Assembly: GCA_022577435.1 (NCBI GenBank)
Contig: JAKOON010000040.1
Location: forward strand, 1,779,687-1,843,686
DNA from: Embiotoca jacksoni
Lineage: Eukaryota; Chordata; Actinopteri; Embiotocidae
Reading direction: 5' to 3'
Length of the DNA stretch: 64,000 nucleotides
This document shows positions 38,866 to 50,159 of the stretch, in pieces. Under the pieces are notes generated by a model. The model saw only the letters and a program-made list of their open reading frames with translations. It did not search any database and was not told where the DNA came from. Numbering within the stretch: position 1 is the stretch's first letter; the number at the start of each line of letters is the position of its first letter. Made by a program: the position numbers and the translations under genes.

Positions 38866-38986
38866 ACTATATGTATCTGTGTAAAACCATACATGACTTC
38901 ATTTGAAAATGCTCTATAAATTTCCACCGCTGTTTTTGCTCTAATTGGGTGATTACAACAACATTAAAAAAAAATAATAAAAAGCA

Positions 38987-39027
38987 CAATAATAACAATA
39001 ACAATAATAATAATAATAATAATAATA
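38987..39027. repeat. (AAT)n with AAC interruptions
   Basis: Imperfect trinucleotide array. Confidence 0.93.
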
Positions 39028-39587
39028 CGCAAGCTTTCAGCACAACGATTTTTTTTTTTTATTGAAATTGTGAGACAATCAAAAAAAAAAAAAAAAGAAA
39101 AGAAAAAAAAAATACCCGGACAACCAGCATAAACAAGATACTTCCATCTTTAAATATATTTATGAATAGATATGAATGATGCGCCCGTAGGAGAAATTGC
39201 TTTGAATGTCTCCTGGCTGGAGTGAAATAACCTGAGGTGTTTTTGAATCCACGTGGAGCTCTCTCTCTCTGTTCCTCGGTATTTGTCGGTGGATGCAGAC
39301 TAAAACATGGCACACACGTCTCCTAAATAAAAAAATCAGCGATGCTTCATACACAGTTTTTTTTTTCCAAACCAACAAGCGCTAAATAGCTTTCATTTAT
39401 ACAGTATTATGTTCATGTAAAATGGGGAAGAGGAGAAGAGGAAAAGGAGGGGAAAATTCGAAATATATACACGCTAATATACAGCCTTGAATAAATTAAT
39501 ACCAATTGCATATTCTTGGATCTTAGCTTTATTTACAGATTTTAATTACATAAATAGTTCAGAAATAATTTTTCTGGCATAAGCGGT

Positions 39588-39630
39588 TCTTCCTTCCTTC
39601 CTTCCTTCCTTCCTTCCTTCCTTCCTTCCT
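39588..39630. repeat. (CTTC)n tetranucleotide array
   Basis: About ten perfect units in the possible long 3' UTR of tbx2b. Confidence 0.97.
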
Positions 39631-39969
39631 GTCGCAGACGGAACGTTCAGCTAACATCCCTTTTGAAATAATCAGACCTGCCGGTCGGCGTGATGAGGCT
39701 CCCGTTGAGGGCTCGGCTCTGCGTCTGAAACCGGGCCTGGACGCTCAAATGCTTCAAGTTAACCGAACTCAACACACACTTTGCGCGGTGCGCCGCGCGC
39801 TCTGCGGAGCTGCAGGCTGGTCAGACCGATACGTGAGGCCGATACTGGCCCTGTGTGGTCCACCTCTGACGTAATGATATGATCAGGTTTGATATTTTTG
39901 TAGTGGAAATGATCAGTGTTACTCTCTATTAAACATCATTCAACATAAGTGGTTGGAGTTTTTTTTAAA

Positions 39970-40454
39970 TTTATTTAATAATATGTTCTGCTTCTTTAGT
40001 GTTTTATTATTGTTTCCGTATTCTTTATTCTTTGCACAACTTGTTGATTTATTAATGTTTTCTAAATTGATTTTTTTTTTTTTTTATTTCATCAATATAG
40101 AAATATACTCCAGAGTTTCTTGGGGGGTTAGCCTGCCTTCAAGAGCAGCTCACCTGACAAACACTGGGATTTCTGGGAAGGTTTGATGTCAGATCACAGT
40201 GGAAATGTTGCCTGACAGGTTTTCCACCTTTCCAACAGGTCATCTCTGGACAAATTTAAAAGGTTAAATATAATTATATAGACTATATTTCCGTCTACCT
40301 GCAGCTTTGTTCCAAAAAATATTACTAATCGGCCTTCATGGACCCTCATCGGTCAAACCCTCATCCCAGTCTCTGTAATGTGCTGTACAGGATGTATGCA
40401 CGTATAGTCCACTGGTATTCAAGCCAAGTCTTCATCCCAAACTGAGAGCCTTAA
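39970..40454 (-). other. tbx2b: tbx2b 3' UTR with clustered AATAAA signals
   Basis: The minus strand carries AATAAA at 40088-40083, 40053-40048, 40029-40024, 40008-40003 and 39975-39970, about 365-485 nt after the stop. A cluster like this is a likely 3' end. A longer UTR is also possible: AT-rich sequence continues to an AATAAA near 39060, including a block around 39480-39580 that looks unlike neutral sequence. Confidence 0.45.
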
Positions 40455-40904
40455 TCACTTTGGAGAGTCTGTGTTTGGGGAGGGCACCCTCTGGCCCTCC
40501 AGGCCGCTCACCAGTCTCTGGATGCTCTGCAGCTCGTTCACAGAGTCCTTTACGGAGGTCTTGGGAGATGCAGCCCGTCCACTCGAGCCTCCTGTCTTGT
40601 GGCTGCTGTGGTGCTCCGGGGCCGGGCTGGTCTCCCTGCTGCCCGGTTTGGAGGACTCGGAGCCCACGCTGAGGCTGCCCGGTAGGCCGGTAGTGAGCAG
40701 ACTGGAGCTCTGAGGCAGCGACACTGGGAGCTGGTAGGGGTTGAAGCGGAGCCGGGGCCGGGTCGAACCCAGGAACGGGTTTCTGGAGAGCGGGCTGGAG
40801 GTGCTGGTGGCTGGAAGGGCTGAAGCCGAGGCCGCCGCTGCAGCCGCCGCCATGTAGGTGTAGGGGTACGGGAAGAGACCCCCGAACGGAGGCATGGGGA
40901 TGCC
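40455..40904 (-). CDS. tbx2b: tbx2b exon 7 (C-terminus and stop)
   Basis: 149 codons plus TGA (40457-40455). GIPMPPFGGLFPYPYTYM is followed by seven Ala, then STRPRLRFNPYQLPVSLP, LLTTGLPGSL and NELQSIQRLVSGLEGQR, ending DSPK. Acceptor TTGCAG|GGC. The Ala run is shorter than in mammalian TBX2. Confidence 0.96.
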   Translation of the reverse strand, partial: GIPMPPFGGLFPYPYTYMAAAAAAASASALPATSTSSPLSRNPFLGSTRPRLRFNPYQLPVSLPQSSSLLTTGLPGSLSVGSESSKPGSRETSPAPEHHSSHKTGGSSGRAASPKTSVKDSVNELQSIQRLVSGLEGQRVPSPNTDSPK

Positions 40905-42618
40905 CTGCAATGTACAGAAGGACAACCTTTGAGTCACAGTTGTACAGATCACTACTGCCAATCAAGTAATCAAATAATCTCATCAGAGATACATTTCTCC
41001 AACACAAACAGATTATTGAGAACAGATTTGAAACACAGGACAGATCTGACACCAGAGCAATGAACATGTTGTTCTCTGAGTCTTTTAACAAGCAGATTAT
41101 TCTACAGATGCCTGGTGTCATGGTTCAAGAATTCATTTCATTTATGAAGTCTTTGCGTTTTAATACAAACACACAGAAGCTCCACATGTTGCATGCAGCA
41201 AATACATGATATTTAACTTTACTGGTCATGCTTATGTCCAAGATTTTTTTTAAAACAGCTCTGATTCGTGCAGGTTAACTCCTACTCTGAGTCAGCTGAG
41301 CTTCATATGAACTGTTAGAGTCCTAAGAATGTTGTCCAAAGGCATGTTAGCCTGAAGCTGCAACTGTTGGCGTCAGATGACTGTTACAGGTGTACAGGCA
41401 AACTAAATCATGCTCTGACTGGACCACCTTTCTTACCTGAGAGGCGAGCATGTGCTGGGACAGATGGAAGGGGAAGGGGTTCCCTCCAGTGCCCTGGGCG
41501 GAGATGCTGCCATTTTCCAAAGCACTTGCTCCGGATACAGAGGCCAATAGATGCCCCATACCCATGGCAGAAAAGGCTCCGGGGGCCATGGCAAACTGCC
41601 CGGGGTGAAACAACAGTGGCGATCCGGCGCTCAAAGGGTTAAAGAACTGCTGACTATGCAGACCAGACAGAGCCAGACTTTGTAAGTGGCCCGGGCTGAA
41701 GTGCGCGGGGCTCTCGGTCTGGACCACGAGAGGGGAGAAGGAGTCCTTGCTGGCACTGATGCCTCCAGCCTCCGAGTCCTTTGTCAACGCGTCCGTGGTG
41801 TCCTTCCTGTGCCTGCTCTCTGCTTTGTCCTTCTCAAGGTTCCTTATACTGAATACGGAGTTGTCCTTCTTCTCAGCGCTCGGCTTTTCCCTCACTCGCT
41901 CCTCGCACCTGGAGCTGTAAGGGGACACAGGTTCAGGTCCCGGGCTGTTGGAGGCGGTGCAGCGCTCGTCGTGATGCTCCATCTCCTGCTCGCTGTCAGT
42001 GCATGTTTTCTCATCTAAAAGAGAGGGGAAAAAAGAGGTGTCAGTATCACACAACTACACATCTACAAACACACACTAGCATCAGAAGCCTGGTGGGAGC
42101 CTGAAACTCCAAATCCACCCTGACATTTCATTAGGAGATTAACATTTTCCCTCCTCCTTAAATGTATTTTATTTTGAAAAGCACTGTTTCTACTGAATTT
42201 AAGATAAACTGACATAAGAAAAATCTGATTTAGATGAATAACAGGTCACATTAAAGCCAAATACTTCTAGGATTATTAAAAAAAAAAAAAAAAAATCAAT
42301 TATTTTGATAAATGAAGGGAAATAAAACAAAGGGATCAAACCAGATCACATCTAAAACAATTACTTTTAGACAGGAGTTGTAGAGATTTTAAAAATTCAT
42401 CAAGAATTTAGTGACATGAAGTCAGTACGATGGGGGATGTCAGGCAACCTTTAACATAATATATGGAATACACAAAGCAATACAAATCTGAGGAAAATTA
42501 CTTTTTAAACATTTAAACAGGCTTCCAAAAAAAAAAATCTATTATTTTGAGTGTATGTGAATGCACCAGAATTCTTTAACATTATCACACATCATTATTA
42601 TTATTATTAATAATAATG

Positions 42619-42652
<34 letters not shown>

Positions 42653-43166
42653 TAATAATAATTTATGCACAGTAATTAATTTGATGTTATTGCCTATATT
42701 CCTGCACCAAATTATTACAGTCATTTATTAGCTAATTGAAAACAACTTAAATTACAACATGAATAAAACACCTCATGGTTTTGAAAGGGTGAATTTAAGC
42801 TTGTATTTGAATAGATCACACACTCATGCTCATGTTGGGCCCCCAACATAAAAACAAACAGTACTATGCCTCACCTCTGCTGGGCCTGCTGAACCTCAGC
42901 GGGCTGCTGCCGGCTCCCAGAGGGGAGTGGACCGTGTCCCTGCCAGTCGGGGCCTCGCTGGACGAGGCGTCTGAGTCTGCACCCTCCCTGTCTGCCTTGC
43001 ACTGGTCCTCGTACATCCGCAGCGATGGCATGGTCAACTGCTTCCTGCAAAATAATAATAATAATATGAATATTATCAATAATAATAATGATAAAAGTTG
43101 TGGTGGTTTGGGATATATTAAATCATAATTTTACTGTCACACCATGAAGTTGCAGAATAAAAGGTG

Positions 43167-43225
<59 letters not shown>

Positions 43226-46200
43226 GTCTTGCAGGTGTTAGCAGCAGCTTTTTACCTTTTCTCCCTCCTTCCGTTTCCCGTGTCTCTGAAACCTTTTGCA
43301 AAAGGGTTGTTGTCGATCTTCAGCTGCGTTATCTGTCCAGAATAAAATGGACAGGATGAAATGAAGGGTATGGAACAACAATAAAAACACAAAGGCCACA
43401 TTGTCACAGCCCATTGTCTCCATCCAGCCCATATGTAGCAAAACAATGTGTTGGGATTAACACACACCACCAGTGTGTTGGACAGGAGCCACCATAGGCC
43501 TCAGATTTGCATTATTAAAGCGTAATGATGTGGCGTTATTCTCATTGGCCCCTGGAGAGACATTCTGCCACGAAATATTCCTCTACGGGGCCACACAAGC
43601 CTCCGATCCCCAGAAAAAAAGGCAGAGGGAGCAGTAGGCTGCTTGAACAGATGACTATCATATCAATAATTAATAATGCGGTTTGGATCACTGCTGCCTC
43701 ACGATATGTCCTGATGTGGAGGAGGGCAGTGTGGCTCCATGTATGGGCACGGAGCAGGCAGAGGCCTGTGTGGCTCCTGCTGGAGACTCTGTGGCCCTCA
43801 GTGGCCCCTGAACAAAGATGCTTCAGGCCTTTCCACACTGAGCAGGGAGAGCGTCTTGCAGCATCTGTCCACTGTGGCCTTTTAAATGCCTTCTAATCGA
43901 TGCCATAAACTTTTACAACGGGACCCCCCACACCCGAGCCCCAATTAGCCCCATGGAGGAGGATAAAGAGACAGCGGAGAGGCTTATAATAATGCCATCA
44001 AATATATTCATCCAAATGTGTTGTATTTTGGAAACATTATCTTAAATTACATTTTTAAAATGGAAACAGTTGTATCTACTGATTTTCAAACTAAAAATTA
44101 AAAAACAGGACATGTCTACCATGTTTGCTGCAGCATCACAACAAACACACCAACAAACCCAAAACTCTCTCCAGCATTTATATGCCCAATTTATTCCCTT
44201 CTGGTAACAGCTCATTCATGAACATCTGATAACACACAAACACCACCAACAAGCTTGAATCCACAGTCAGATATATCGGCAACACCCACAAATCCAAGCA
44301 AAGCAGCAATTAAAAAAAATAAATCAAGTGGGACATGGGACTCTTCTGCAGGGAAATTAGGCGACCTACAAAATCAGATTAAGTCTTTCCGGGGTTGGTG
44401 GCGGGGGGGGGGGGGGAGGGGGAGCATGTAGGACATTTATTATGCAAAGTAGGCCTATAGCAGCCATATTAGAGACGTCGGTGGAGTGTGAACCGTGACG
44501 CACCTTGTCGTTCTGATACGCTGTGACGGCCACGAATTCGGTCTCCGGGAAGACGTAGGTCCGGAAGGTGCTGTAGGGGAGCTTCAGGATGTCGTTAGCC
44601 CGGACTATGTGGAACCGGGGCTGGTACTTGTGCATGGAGTTCAGGATGGTCTGGACCAACACACACAAAGCGCACAGATTTGGAGTAAATATCACAGCAT
44701 GTTTGATGTTAAAATTCAACAGAATATGCGCAGAGGCGGATCCAGCGCGATGTTATTGATGCTGTTATAATTACTGTGTAAGCAGACTTGTCTGTAATTA
44801 GTGCGGGGCAAAGGGAAAAACCTGACCAGGCCACACATGTTGTCAAGACGGATCAGAAACACAGCAAAAAGATGATTCGATCCACTTCGTATCAGGACAA
44901 AAGCTACAAATGTCAAATTTCTCAAAGTACAGACATTTTTATGAGTCTGGAATTACAGCCTGAGGCTCTGTTTCCACACACAACCACAGACAACACACAG
45001 CTTTGAACTCCAAACAGATATTTAAACATAATTCTAAAAAATAATTAGGACATAAAGCGACAATAAATATACAAATTGAAGGGTGAATTCTAGATTAAAA
45101 TTAAAGTAAGATGTGAACTCTGCGATTTAAACAGGACACATACACAGCATGTGCATGCATACATTACGATTGCAAATTATTTAGGCTGACATATAAATGT
45201 TGAATTTGTTCCCAGTCGACGGCACCTTCTGCCTGCCACTCACCGCTTTCTCACACATTTATTATTTGCTTCTGGCCCGGTTATTTTTTTTATATTTTAG
45301 TTTTCGTGCAGATTATTTCACAGAACACCAAAGGCGGAGAAATAGTTTGGATAAAACGCACAAAGACACTGCAGCATCCAGACCTCACTTTACAACAGTA
45401 ATGACCTGATGTCATACAAAATAACAACGCAAACTTAAAGTGTACTCTAATACTATAGAGCTATTAGAGCCTGCTATAAGGTTACAGGCTGCAGGGGACG
45501 TCAGGGACGCCATTCACTCTCATTTCACGTCATTTCTCTGTGACCCGATTTGATGATACACCACTTAATCCTCAGCCTCGTACACACTCGTCTCAGATAT
45601 GATGTTTGATTTTGAAATTAAACCCCATTCAAACTCGTTAAAAGTAGAGAATAAAAACATATCGTACAGCCGTGGTCTTTACTGCAGCCTCAGCCTCCAA
45701 GAGCCGGCTGCAAGCGCAGTCAGCTGGGCCTGCGTTTGGATACTTAAATGCAGGAGGAGAAAAATGCAGGCTGATAATATTCTGGAGAGCTGCAAGGAAA
45801 CATAAGCTCAGTGTATGTCGGCGGCGGTGGGAAGTCAAGTGGCGACAAAGTGTCAAAGGTTCTGGCGTCTCATCTTTACACGAAAATATTCAATCTATTT
45901 TTGTACATGTTTTGTAACGCGTTTCCATTTCTTTGCCAGAAAAAAACTTCTACTTTGACCAACCTTTATTTTTCCTACTTTATAATTTCCCTTCACAGTT
46001 TGACGCTTTGTGCTCTGTTTTTTTTATTTTCCATTTTTCTTCTCATGATCTTGCTCCCACAACGACCCACTTTCTCCGTATGGCTCATAAAAAATGCATC
46101 TGATCCTCAAAACACTCAAAAACACCCTCCTCCAGCAGCAGACACCTCATGCAGCATGTAAATATAAAAAGTATCAGCTCAGCCAATGGAGGAAAAAAAC

Positions 46201-46713
46201 AACAAAAAAACTCTATCTGTACTTACAAATCCGTGTTTGTCCGAGATGTTGTTGGTCAACTTGAGTTTATGGAAAGCAACAGGCTTGGCCATCCACTGCT
46301 CGCCGGTGGCCGGGCTGTCCGGGTGGATATACATCCTCTTGGGCATCTCCGGGTCGGCCTTGCCCGCCACCATCCAGCGGGAGTTGTGGAACTTGTAGCG
46401 GCAGTCGTCCGCCGCCACGATGTCCATCAGCAGGATGTATTTGGCTTTTTTATCGAGCCCGTTTATTCGCACTTTGAACGGAGGGAACATCCTCCTGCAG
46501 AGAGACACACACGGGGAGTCAACACGCCGCGATCCAACCACAACACATCACATTTTCATGCAACACTTGAACAAATCTGACAAAAAGGGCATAGAGGGTC
46601 GCAGAAAAAAACACGCCGCTCTGACAAGTGAAAATATTGCAATTGTCAGATATTATTCTGCATTGTTGCGCACAATTAGGCGACAGCAACGCACAAAAAA
46701 AAACCCACACATA

Positions 46714-46793
<80 letters not shown>

Positions 46794-47709
46794 TGTGGTG
46801 TCTCTGTCCGCCTGCGTGTGTATGTGTGTTGTCCAAGCCCTCCACTACAAAGCTGAGCAGTATATTTATGACCACAGCACTTCACGTCGCTGCTTTTTGA
46901 AGTGACAGCCTGTTTATAAAACCCAGAAGCTCTGCTGCCTCCTCAGAATGCAGTATGGAGATAAAAAGGTGATTAAAGCTCAGGGCAGCAAAATATTCCA
47001 AATACGTACTTTAATCTGTGTTGAAGTAGATCACAAGCATTACAAAATAATTGAGAGTTTTATCCTTTGACAAGTCAATTTAATTCCCATATACATGTAT
47101 GGGCCGGGGACTGAATTAAATCTATATATTTAGTGTACAATTCGTGGTAAATATAACCTGTTCTTGCAGCATTGTCTAGTTTTTTTTTTTATTAATAGTG
47201 GAACTAATAATCGGTACCTTGTGGTAAAGGCCTGGCGCACAGGCTGCCGTTTAATAACGCGAATTAAATGTATTCGTAACGCGCACACAGACAAAGTGAC
47301 GGGGGAATAATTGAAAAATAAAGGTTATGATAATTCTGAGGAATTCTCACCTCCCGGACTTGGTAATAACCATCTCCGTCCCGAGTTTATGAAACTGGTC
47401 CCAAAGATCCTTGGCTTCCAGTGTAACTTTTGGGTCGTCGTCCACTTCCTCCTCGGGCTCCAGGCTTTTCATGCTGCGGAGATGAGCCGCCTGATGGTGG
47501 CTGAGGGCCGGGTGGAGCCCAGCCTCCGCCGCCCCGGCCAGGCCGTGGTCGGCGATGGGCTTGGTGAGCGCCCCGGGAGGCAGGCTGAGCGCCGGGAAGA
47601 AGGAAGGCTGCGCGGCCGCGAGGAAGGCAGACATGGGGAAGTCGGTCGGCCGGTGTGCGTGGAAAGGGTGATAAGCCATTGCAGTCCCTGTGAAAACTGG
47701 ATCTCTCAT
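40455..47709 (-). CDS. tbx2b: tbx2b, T-box transcription factor 2b (complete)
   Basis: Nuclear T-box protein; Tbx2 family members mainly repress transcription and act in the atrioventricular canal, dorsal retina, otic and pineal/photoreceptor lineages. Exons on the minus strand: join(47709..47351, 46494..46227, 44650..44504, 43332..43256, 43044..42875, 42014..41437, 40904..40455), 2049 nt, 682 residues, all borders GT-AG, no frame break. Start MRDPVFTGTAMAYHPFHAH is the family start; an in-frame ATG four codons upstream (47721) is less likely. The T-box spans about residues 94-285 and includes TEMVITKSGRRMFPPFK, CRYKFHNSRWMVAGKADPEM, ILNSMHKYQPRFHIVRANDI and NNPFAKGFRDTGNGRREKR. Behind it come a Ser/Glu/Lys-rich linker, a conserved HSQQFFNPL...HLLASVSG region, a seven-Ala run (about 552-558) and the terminal NELQSIQRLVSGLE motif. 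Family length is about 690-710. The 'b' assignment rests on linkage to bcas3 and tbx4. Confidence 0.97.
41437..42014 (-). CDS. tbx2b: tbx2b exon 6 (central and repression region)
   Basis: 578 nt, 192 whole codons. It contains CTDSEQEMEHHDERC, a charged EKDKAESRHRKDTTD stretch, SFSPLVVQTESPAHFSPGHL and LHSQQFFNPLSAGSPLLFHP, ending FPFHLSQHMLASQ. This part of Tbx2/Tbx3 carries the C-terminal repressor region; that role is family knowledge, not visible here. Acceptor TTTTAG|ATGAG, donor CAG|GTAAGA. Confidence 0.96.
42593..42662. repeat. (ATT/AAT)n array in tbx2b intron 5
   Basis: ATT units then TAA units, an inverted AT-rich trinucleotide pair. Confidence 0.95.
42875..43044 (-). CDS. tbx2b: tbx2b exon 5 (linker)
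   Basis: 170 nt encoding KQLTMPSLRMYEDQCKADRE followed by a Ser/Asp/Pro-rich linker ending FSRPSR. Acceptor TTTGCAG|GAAG next to an AAT-rich tract, donor CAGAG|GTGAGG. The split Asp codon (G|AT) joins to DEKTCTDSEQEME of exon 6, matching the order known for fish Tbx2. Confidence 0.94.
43168..43223. repeat. (CA)n microsatellite in tbx2b intron 4
   Basis: About 28 units; they occupy a quarter of the 211-base intron, 33 bases from the exon 4 donor. Confidence 0.98.
43256..43332 (-). CDS. tbx2b: tbx2b exon 4 (end of T-box)
   Basis: 77 nt encoding ITQLKIDNNPFAKGFRDTGN-GRREK plus two bases of Arg. Acceptor GACAG|ATAACG, donor AAAAG|GTAAAA. NNPFAKGFR is the conserved C-terminal T-box helix that enters the minor groove. 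The basic GRREKRK tail is a likely nuclear localisation element. Confidence 0.96.
43333..44503. other. tbx2b intron 3
   Basis: 1.2 kb. The half nearer exon 4 (43500-43990) is unusually complex and could be regulatory. A G-run lies at 44403-44416. Confidence 0.9.
43500..43990. promoter_or_regulatory. candidate intronic enhancer in tbx2b
   Basis: Unique block with AAAGCGTAATGATGTGGCG, TCATTGGCCCC and TATCAATAATTAATAATGCG (homeodomain cores) and a GC-balanced remainder, unlike the AT-rich intron around it. Not verified by conservation. Confidence 0.4.
44504..44650 (-). CDS. tbx2b: tbx2b exon 3 (T-box)
   Basis: Exactly 49 codons, phase 0 at both ends: TILNSMHKYQPRFHIVRAND...FPETEFVAVTAYQNDK. 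Acceptor GTCCAG|ACC, donor AAG|GTGCGT. The FPETEFVAVTAYQN stretch is the diagnostic late T-box motif. Confidence 0.97.
44651..46226. other. tbx2b intron 2
   Basis: 1.6 kb of unique AT-rich sequence. No repeat array or exon seen. Confidence 0.9.
46227..46494 (-). CDS. tbx2b: tbx2b exon 2 (core T-box)
   Basis: 268 nt from RRMFPPFKVRINGLDKKAKY to KLTNNISDKHGF. Acceptor CTGCAG|GAGG, donor TTT|GTAAGT. It covers in one exon what tbx4 divides into 120+148 nt. Contains the DNA-contacting and dimer-interface segments of the T-box fold. Confidence 0.97.
46495..47350. other. tbx2b intron 1
   Basis: 856 bases, with a long GT array (46717-46792). Confidence 0.92.
46717..46792. repeat. (GT)n microsatellite in tbx2b intron 1
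   Basis: About 38 units. Confidence 0.98.
47351..47709 (-). CDS. tbx2b: tbx2b exon 1 coding part
   Basis: 119 codons plus two bases. The N-terminal region MAYHPFHAHRPTDFPMSAF and the FFPALSLPPGALTK segment are typical Tbx2. The T-box starts near PKVTLEAKDLWDQFHKLG. The donor is GGGAG|GTGAGA. The exon is GC- and CpG-rich compared with the surrounding introns, as expected for a developmental promoter-proximal exon. Confidence 0.96.
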
Positions 47710-48200
47710 CGGTGCATCCACAAAAAGCGAAGTGAAATAATGGATATTTTCAGTGGTATCTCCCCCGACCTCGAGCCAGTGTGGGTCCGCGCTTCGCTAG
47801 CAGTTAATTTGTGTAAAGCGAAAAGCGCAGCGCCTTAAACACACAACGTGTTATCAGGGTGAAGAGAATAGCCCGAGTTGCTGCTGATGTGCTTTTCCTT
47901 TGGTTCCTCCGCCGAGTCCTTCTTCAGTAGAAGCGGCGCTGTGAAGGCAGAGCCCGGCTGCGCTGTGTGCCTCTCAGAGAAATAAGCTGTTTCTCTGCTT
48001 CAGTCATCCCACACTGACTGGAGAGATGTGGCCCCGTTCACTGCAGATCTGTGACTATCTCACATGTCCTTCCTGCCTCCATCCCCAACACTAATGAACC
48101 AAGCCCCTTTGATTGCTGATTTTACGCTTTCTGGACCAATTGTGGGCCCCTATAGGCGTGGTTCTGACAGCTCCGGCCAGACTCTAGGAGAGGAGGGGGG
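47710..48200 (-). promoter_or_regulatory. tbx2b: tbx2b 5' UTR and promoter candidate
   Basis: Immediately upstream of the start codon there is a CpG-containing, repeat-free stretch. About 400 bases from the ATG lie an ATTGG (inverted CCAAT) core, a TATAG-like element near 48150 and CTTTGAT (48107-48113), which fits the TCF/LEF core. No classical TATAAA at a fixed distance is evident. The transcription start is not determined. It is called a promoter because of its position and composition. Confidence 0.45.
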
Positions 48201-50159
48201 GCAAGAAGGTGTCGGAAGCATTAGCAGTAAGAAAACATGTCAACAGAATAAAATATTAACCAATGACAGGAAAGATCGGGAAATCCCACCCCCATTTCCA
48301 AGCCAAACACCGGGTCAGCCCTCAGTTCTTGGCCGGTGGAGGCATCACCTCTCTCGGCTTGCGTTTTTACAATGTCGCCTCCGGAGAAACCAACCTGTCC
48401 ACAGACTCACTGTCTCAATGCTCACCTTTATTCAGAGGAACAGCTCCACTTCTCCACATTTACCACTGTCTGTTAGAACAACTCACAGCAGTAGATCCAC
48501 GACTCGCAGCTCAAGCTCTGCATTCCGGAGAGATTTATTTCAAAGAGCTGCTGCTCTCTCGGTCGCTCTCTATAATAACACACATTGTAATTATTCCATC
48601 GGCTGTTTTGACGCTTAGGCTGGATTTACCTCACACTAGTCCAGGCTATGTTATCTGTGTGTGTACTGACTTCAGCCTCAAACAGCCTCGGCTTCCCCAA
48701 GGCGAGAGCAAATTTATCTGCGCGTTTTCCTGATCGAGCTGACGGGAAGGCAGCGGCAGCAGCAGCCGCAGCCGCAGCGGCGCAATACAGGCTGGAAAAG
48801 ACAAACCCCGGTGCAGCGTGGAGCAAAACAGAGGAAACCAGATGAATGATGATGAGTGAATTTTGAAAGAAAATCAGGAAGAAAGAAAGCGGTGAGTGCT
48901 GACTTCGACACAAACTCTTCCTTCTTTGGCTTCTGATAAAGTTGGAAATAGTTTAGTATTTTTGAATAAGGCCACTTATAATTATTATGGTTGCTGATAT
49001 TGTAGTTGTGTTAGTCCTGCTGTTAGAGTGCCGCTTGATGTCGGGCTGATTTCTTTCTGGTGTGTCGTTTGTGTTTCCACGTGAACCAGCCGCAGCGATG
49101 AGATGATTTAGTGCTCCGTCTGCGCTGAGGGCAGGCCGTGGGAGCGCGTAATCTCCGACAGGTTGTATTTGGTCAAACCAAGGACAGTGCTGGACTCGGG
49201 AGCCACGGGGGGCCCCAGCAGCCTCCCCGCACTCTGCTCCGTTGAGCTCCTTCAGAGACACGCAGCGCCGCGGCTCCTGATTAACTTGGACTCAGTTTGT
49301 TAAAGAGTTGCTCGGTGCCAGTCGGCTGATGCGCAACAATAAGAACCATTTCTTGTCTCTTTATATTTACCCTGAATTCCTGCATGTGTGAGCCACACCG
49401 GCCCCCCCAGCAGCCTCATCTGCGGCTCCGCTTCACTCTCCCGCCTCGGTCACGACTCGGTGTCAGATGTGTTTTTTCCCCTCTTTTTTTGGGTGATAAA
49501 CAGCTGCTCTCTCCGGGCAGGAAGCGCCGTGATGTGGGCCACAGGCGTCACTTCGACAAAAACTGAAACAAAAAGTGATAATCCTTCTGAATGAGGCTGT
49601 CAGAAACAACTGCGCATTTCCTATGAGCTCTTGGAACTGCACCGCTTCTCTGCGGCTTCCGCTGACAGCCGCACAAAACTCCTACTGCTCATAAAAATGT
49701 CTGGAATAGTAAATATAAACATAAAACTCCAATTATTCAAACATTTAATTCATATAATACGCTGCCTGATCGGCCAAAAATAAAACGATGTTATAAAACA
49801 ACCAAATTAACTCAAACAGCTTTAAAGAGGCAAAATGTGCAAAAGATCCAAATCCTTCAAATCGACTCCAGAAAGTTTTAGCTGCCGCACTTGTGCGTCA
49901 GATGCAACTTTGTGTGATTTAAGAGCATGGAATGTTTGCACATCTCCACTGTGGTACACACTTGTTGCTCGCCCTCCATCAGATTGATACAGCCATGCGT
50001 AAAGAGTCAGCAGGCCAGACAGGAGCAGCTACAGCAGAACGGAGCGCACTCTACCTGAATGAAAGCGTTTCTACGAGCCCGGGAAGGAAGCACAGTAGAT
50101 CAGACACAAATCCCTGGAGCATCAACTGCTTCACACAACGCAGACATCAGCAGTAGAGT

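Larger units (their letters stand above)
14930..39969. other. tbx2b-tbx4 intergenic region and tbx4 upstream sequence
   Basis: About 25 kb with no convincing coding exon on either strand. It contains the microsatellites listed, a 17 bp-unit minisatellite, CpG-richer stretches near 19.1-19.7, 20.9-21.3 and 36.1-36.3 kb, and several high-complexity blocks. In vertebrates this interval carries tbx4 limb enhancers; which block corresponds to which known enhancer cannot be decided here. Confidence 0.7.

Noticed and set aside
46149..46580. 143-codon plus-strand frame
   Set aside because: Antisense shadow of tbx2b exon 2. The same applies to the plus frames over 40460-40713, 41367-42018, 44495-44770 and 47311-47838.
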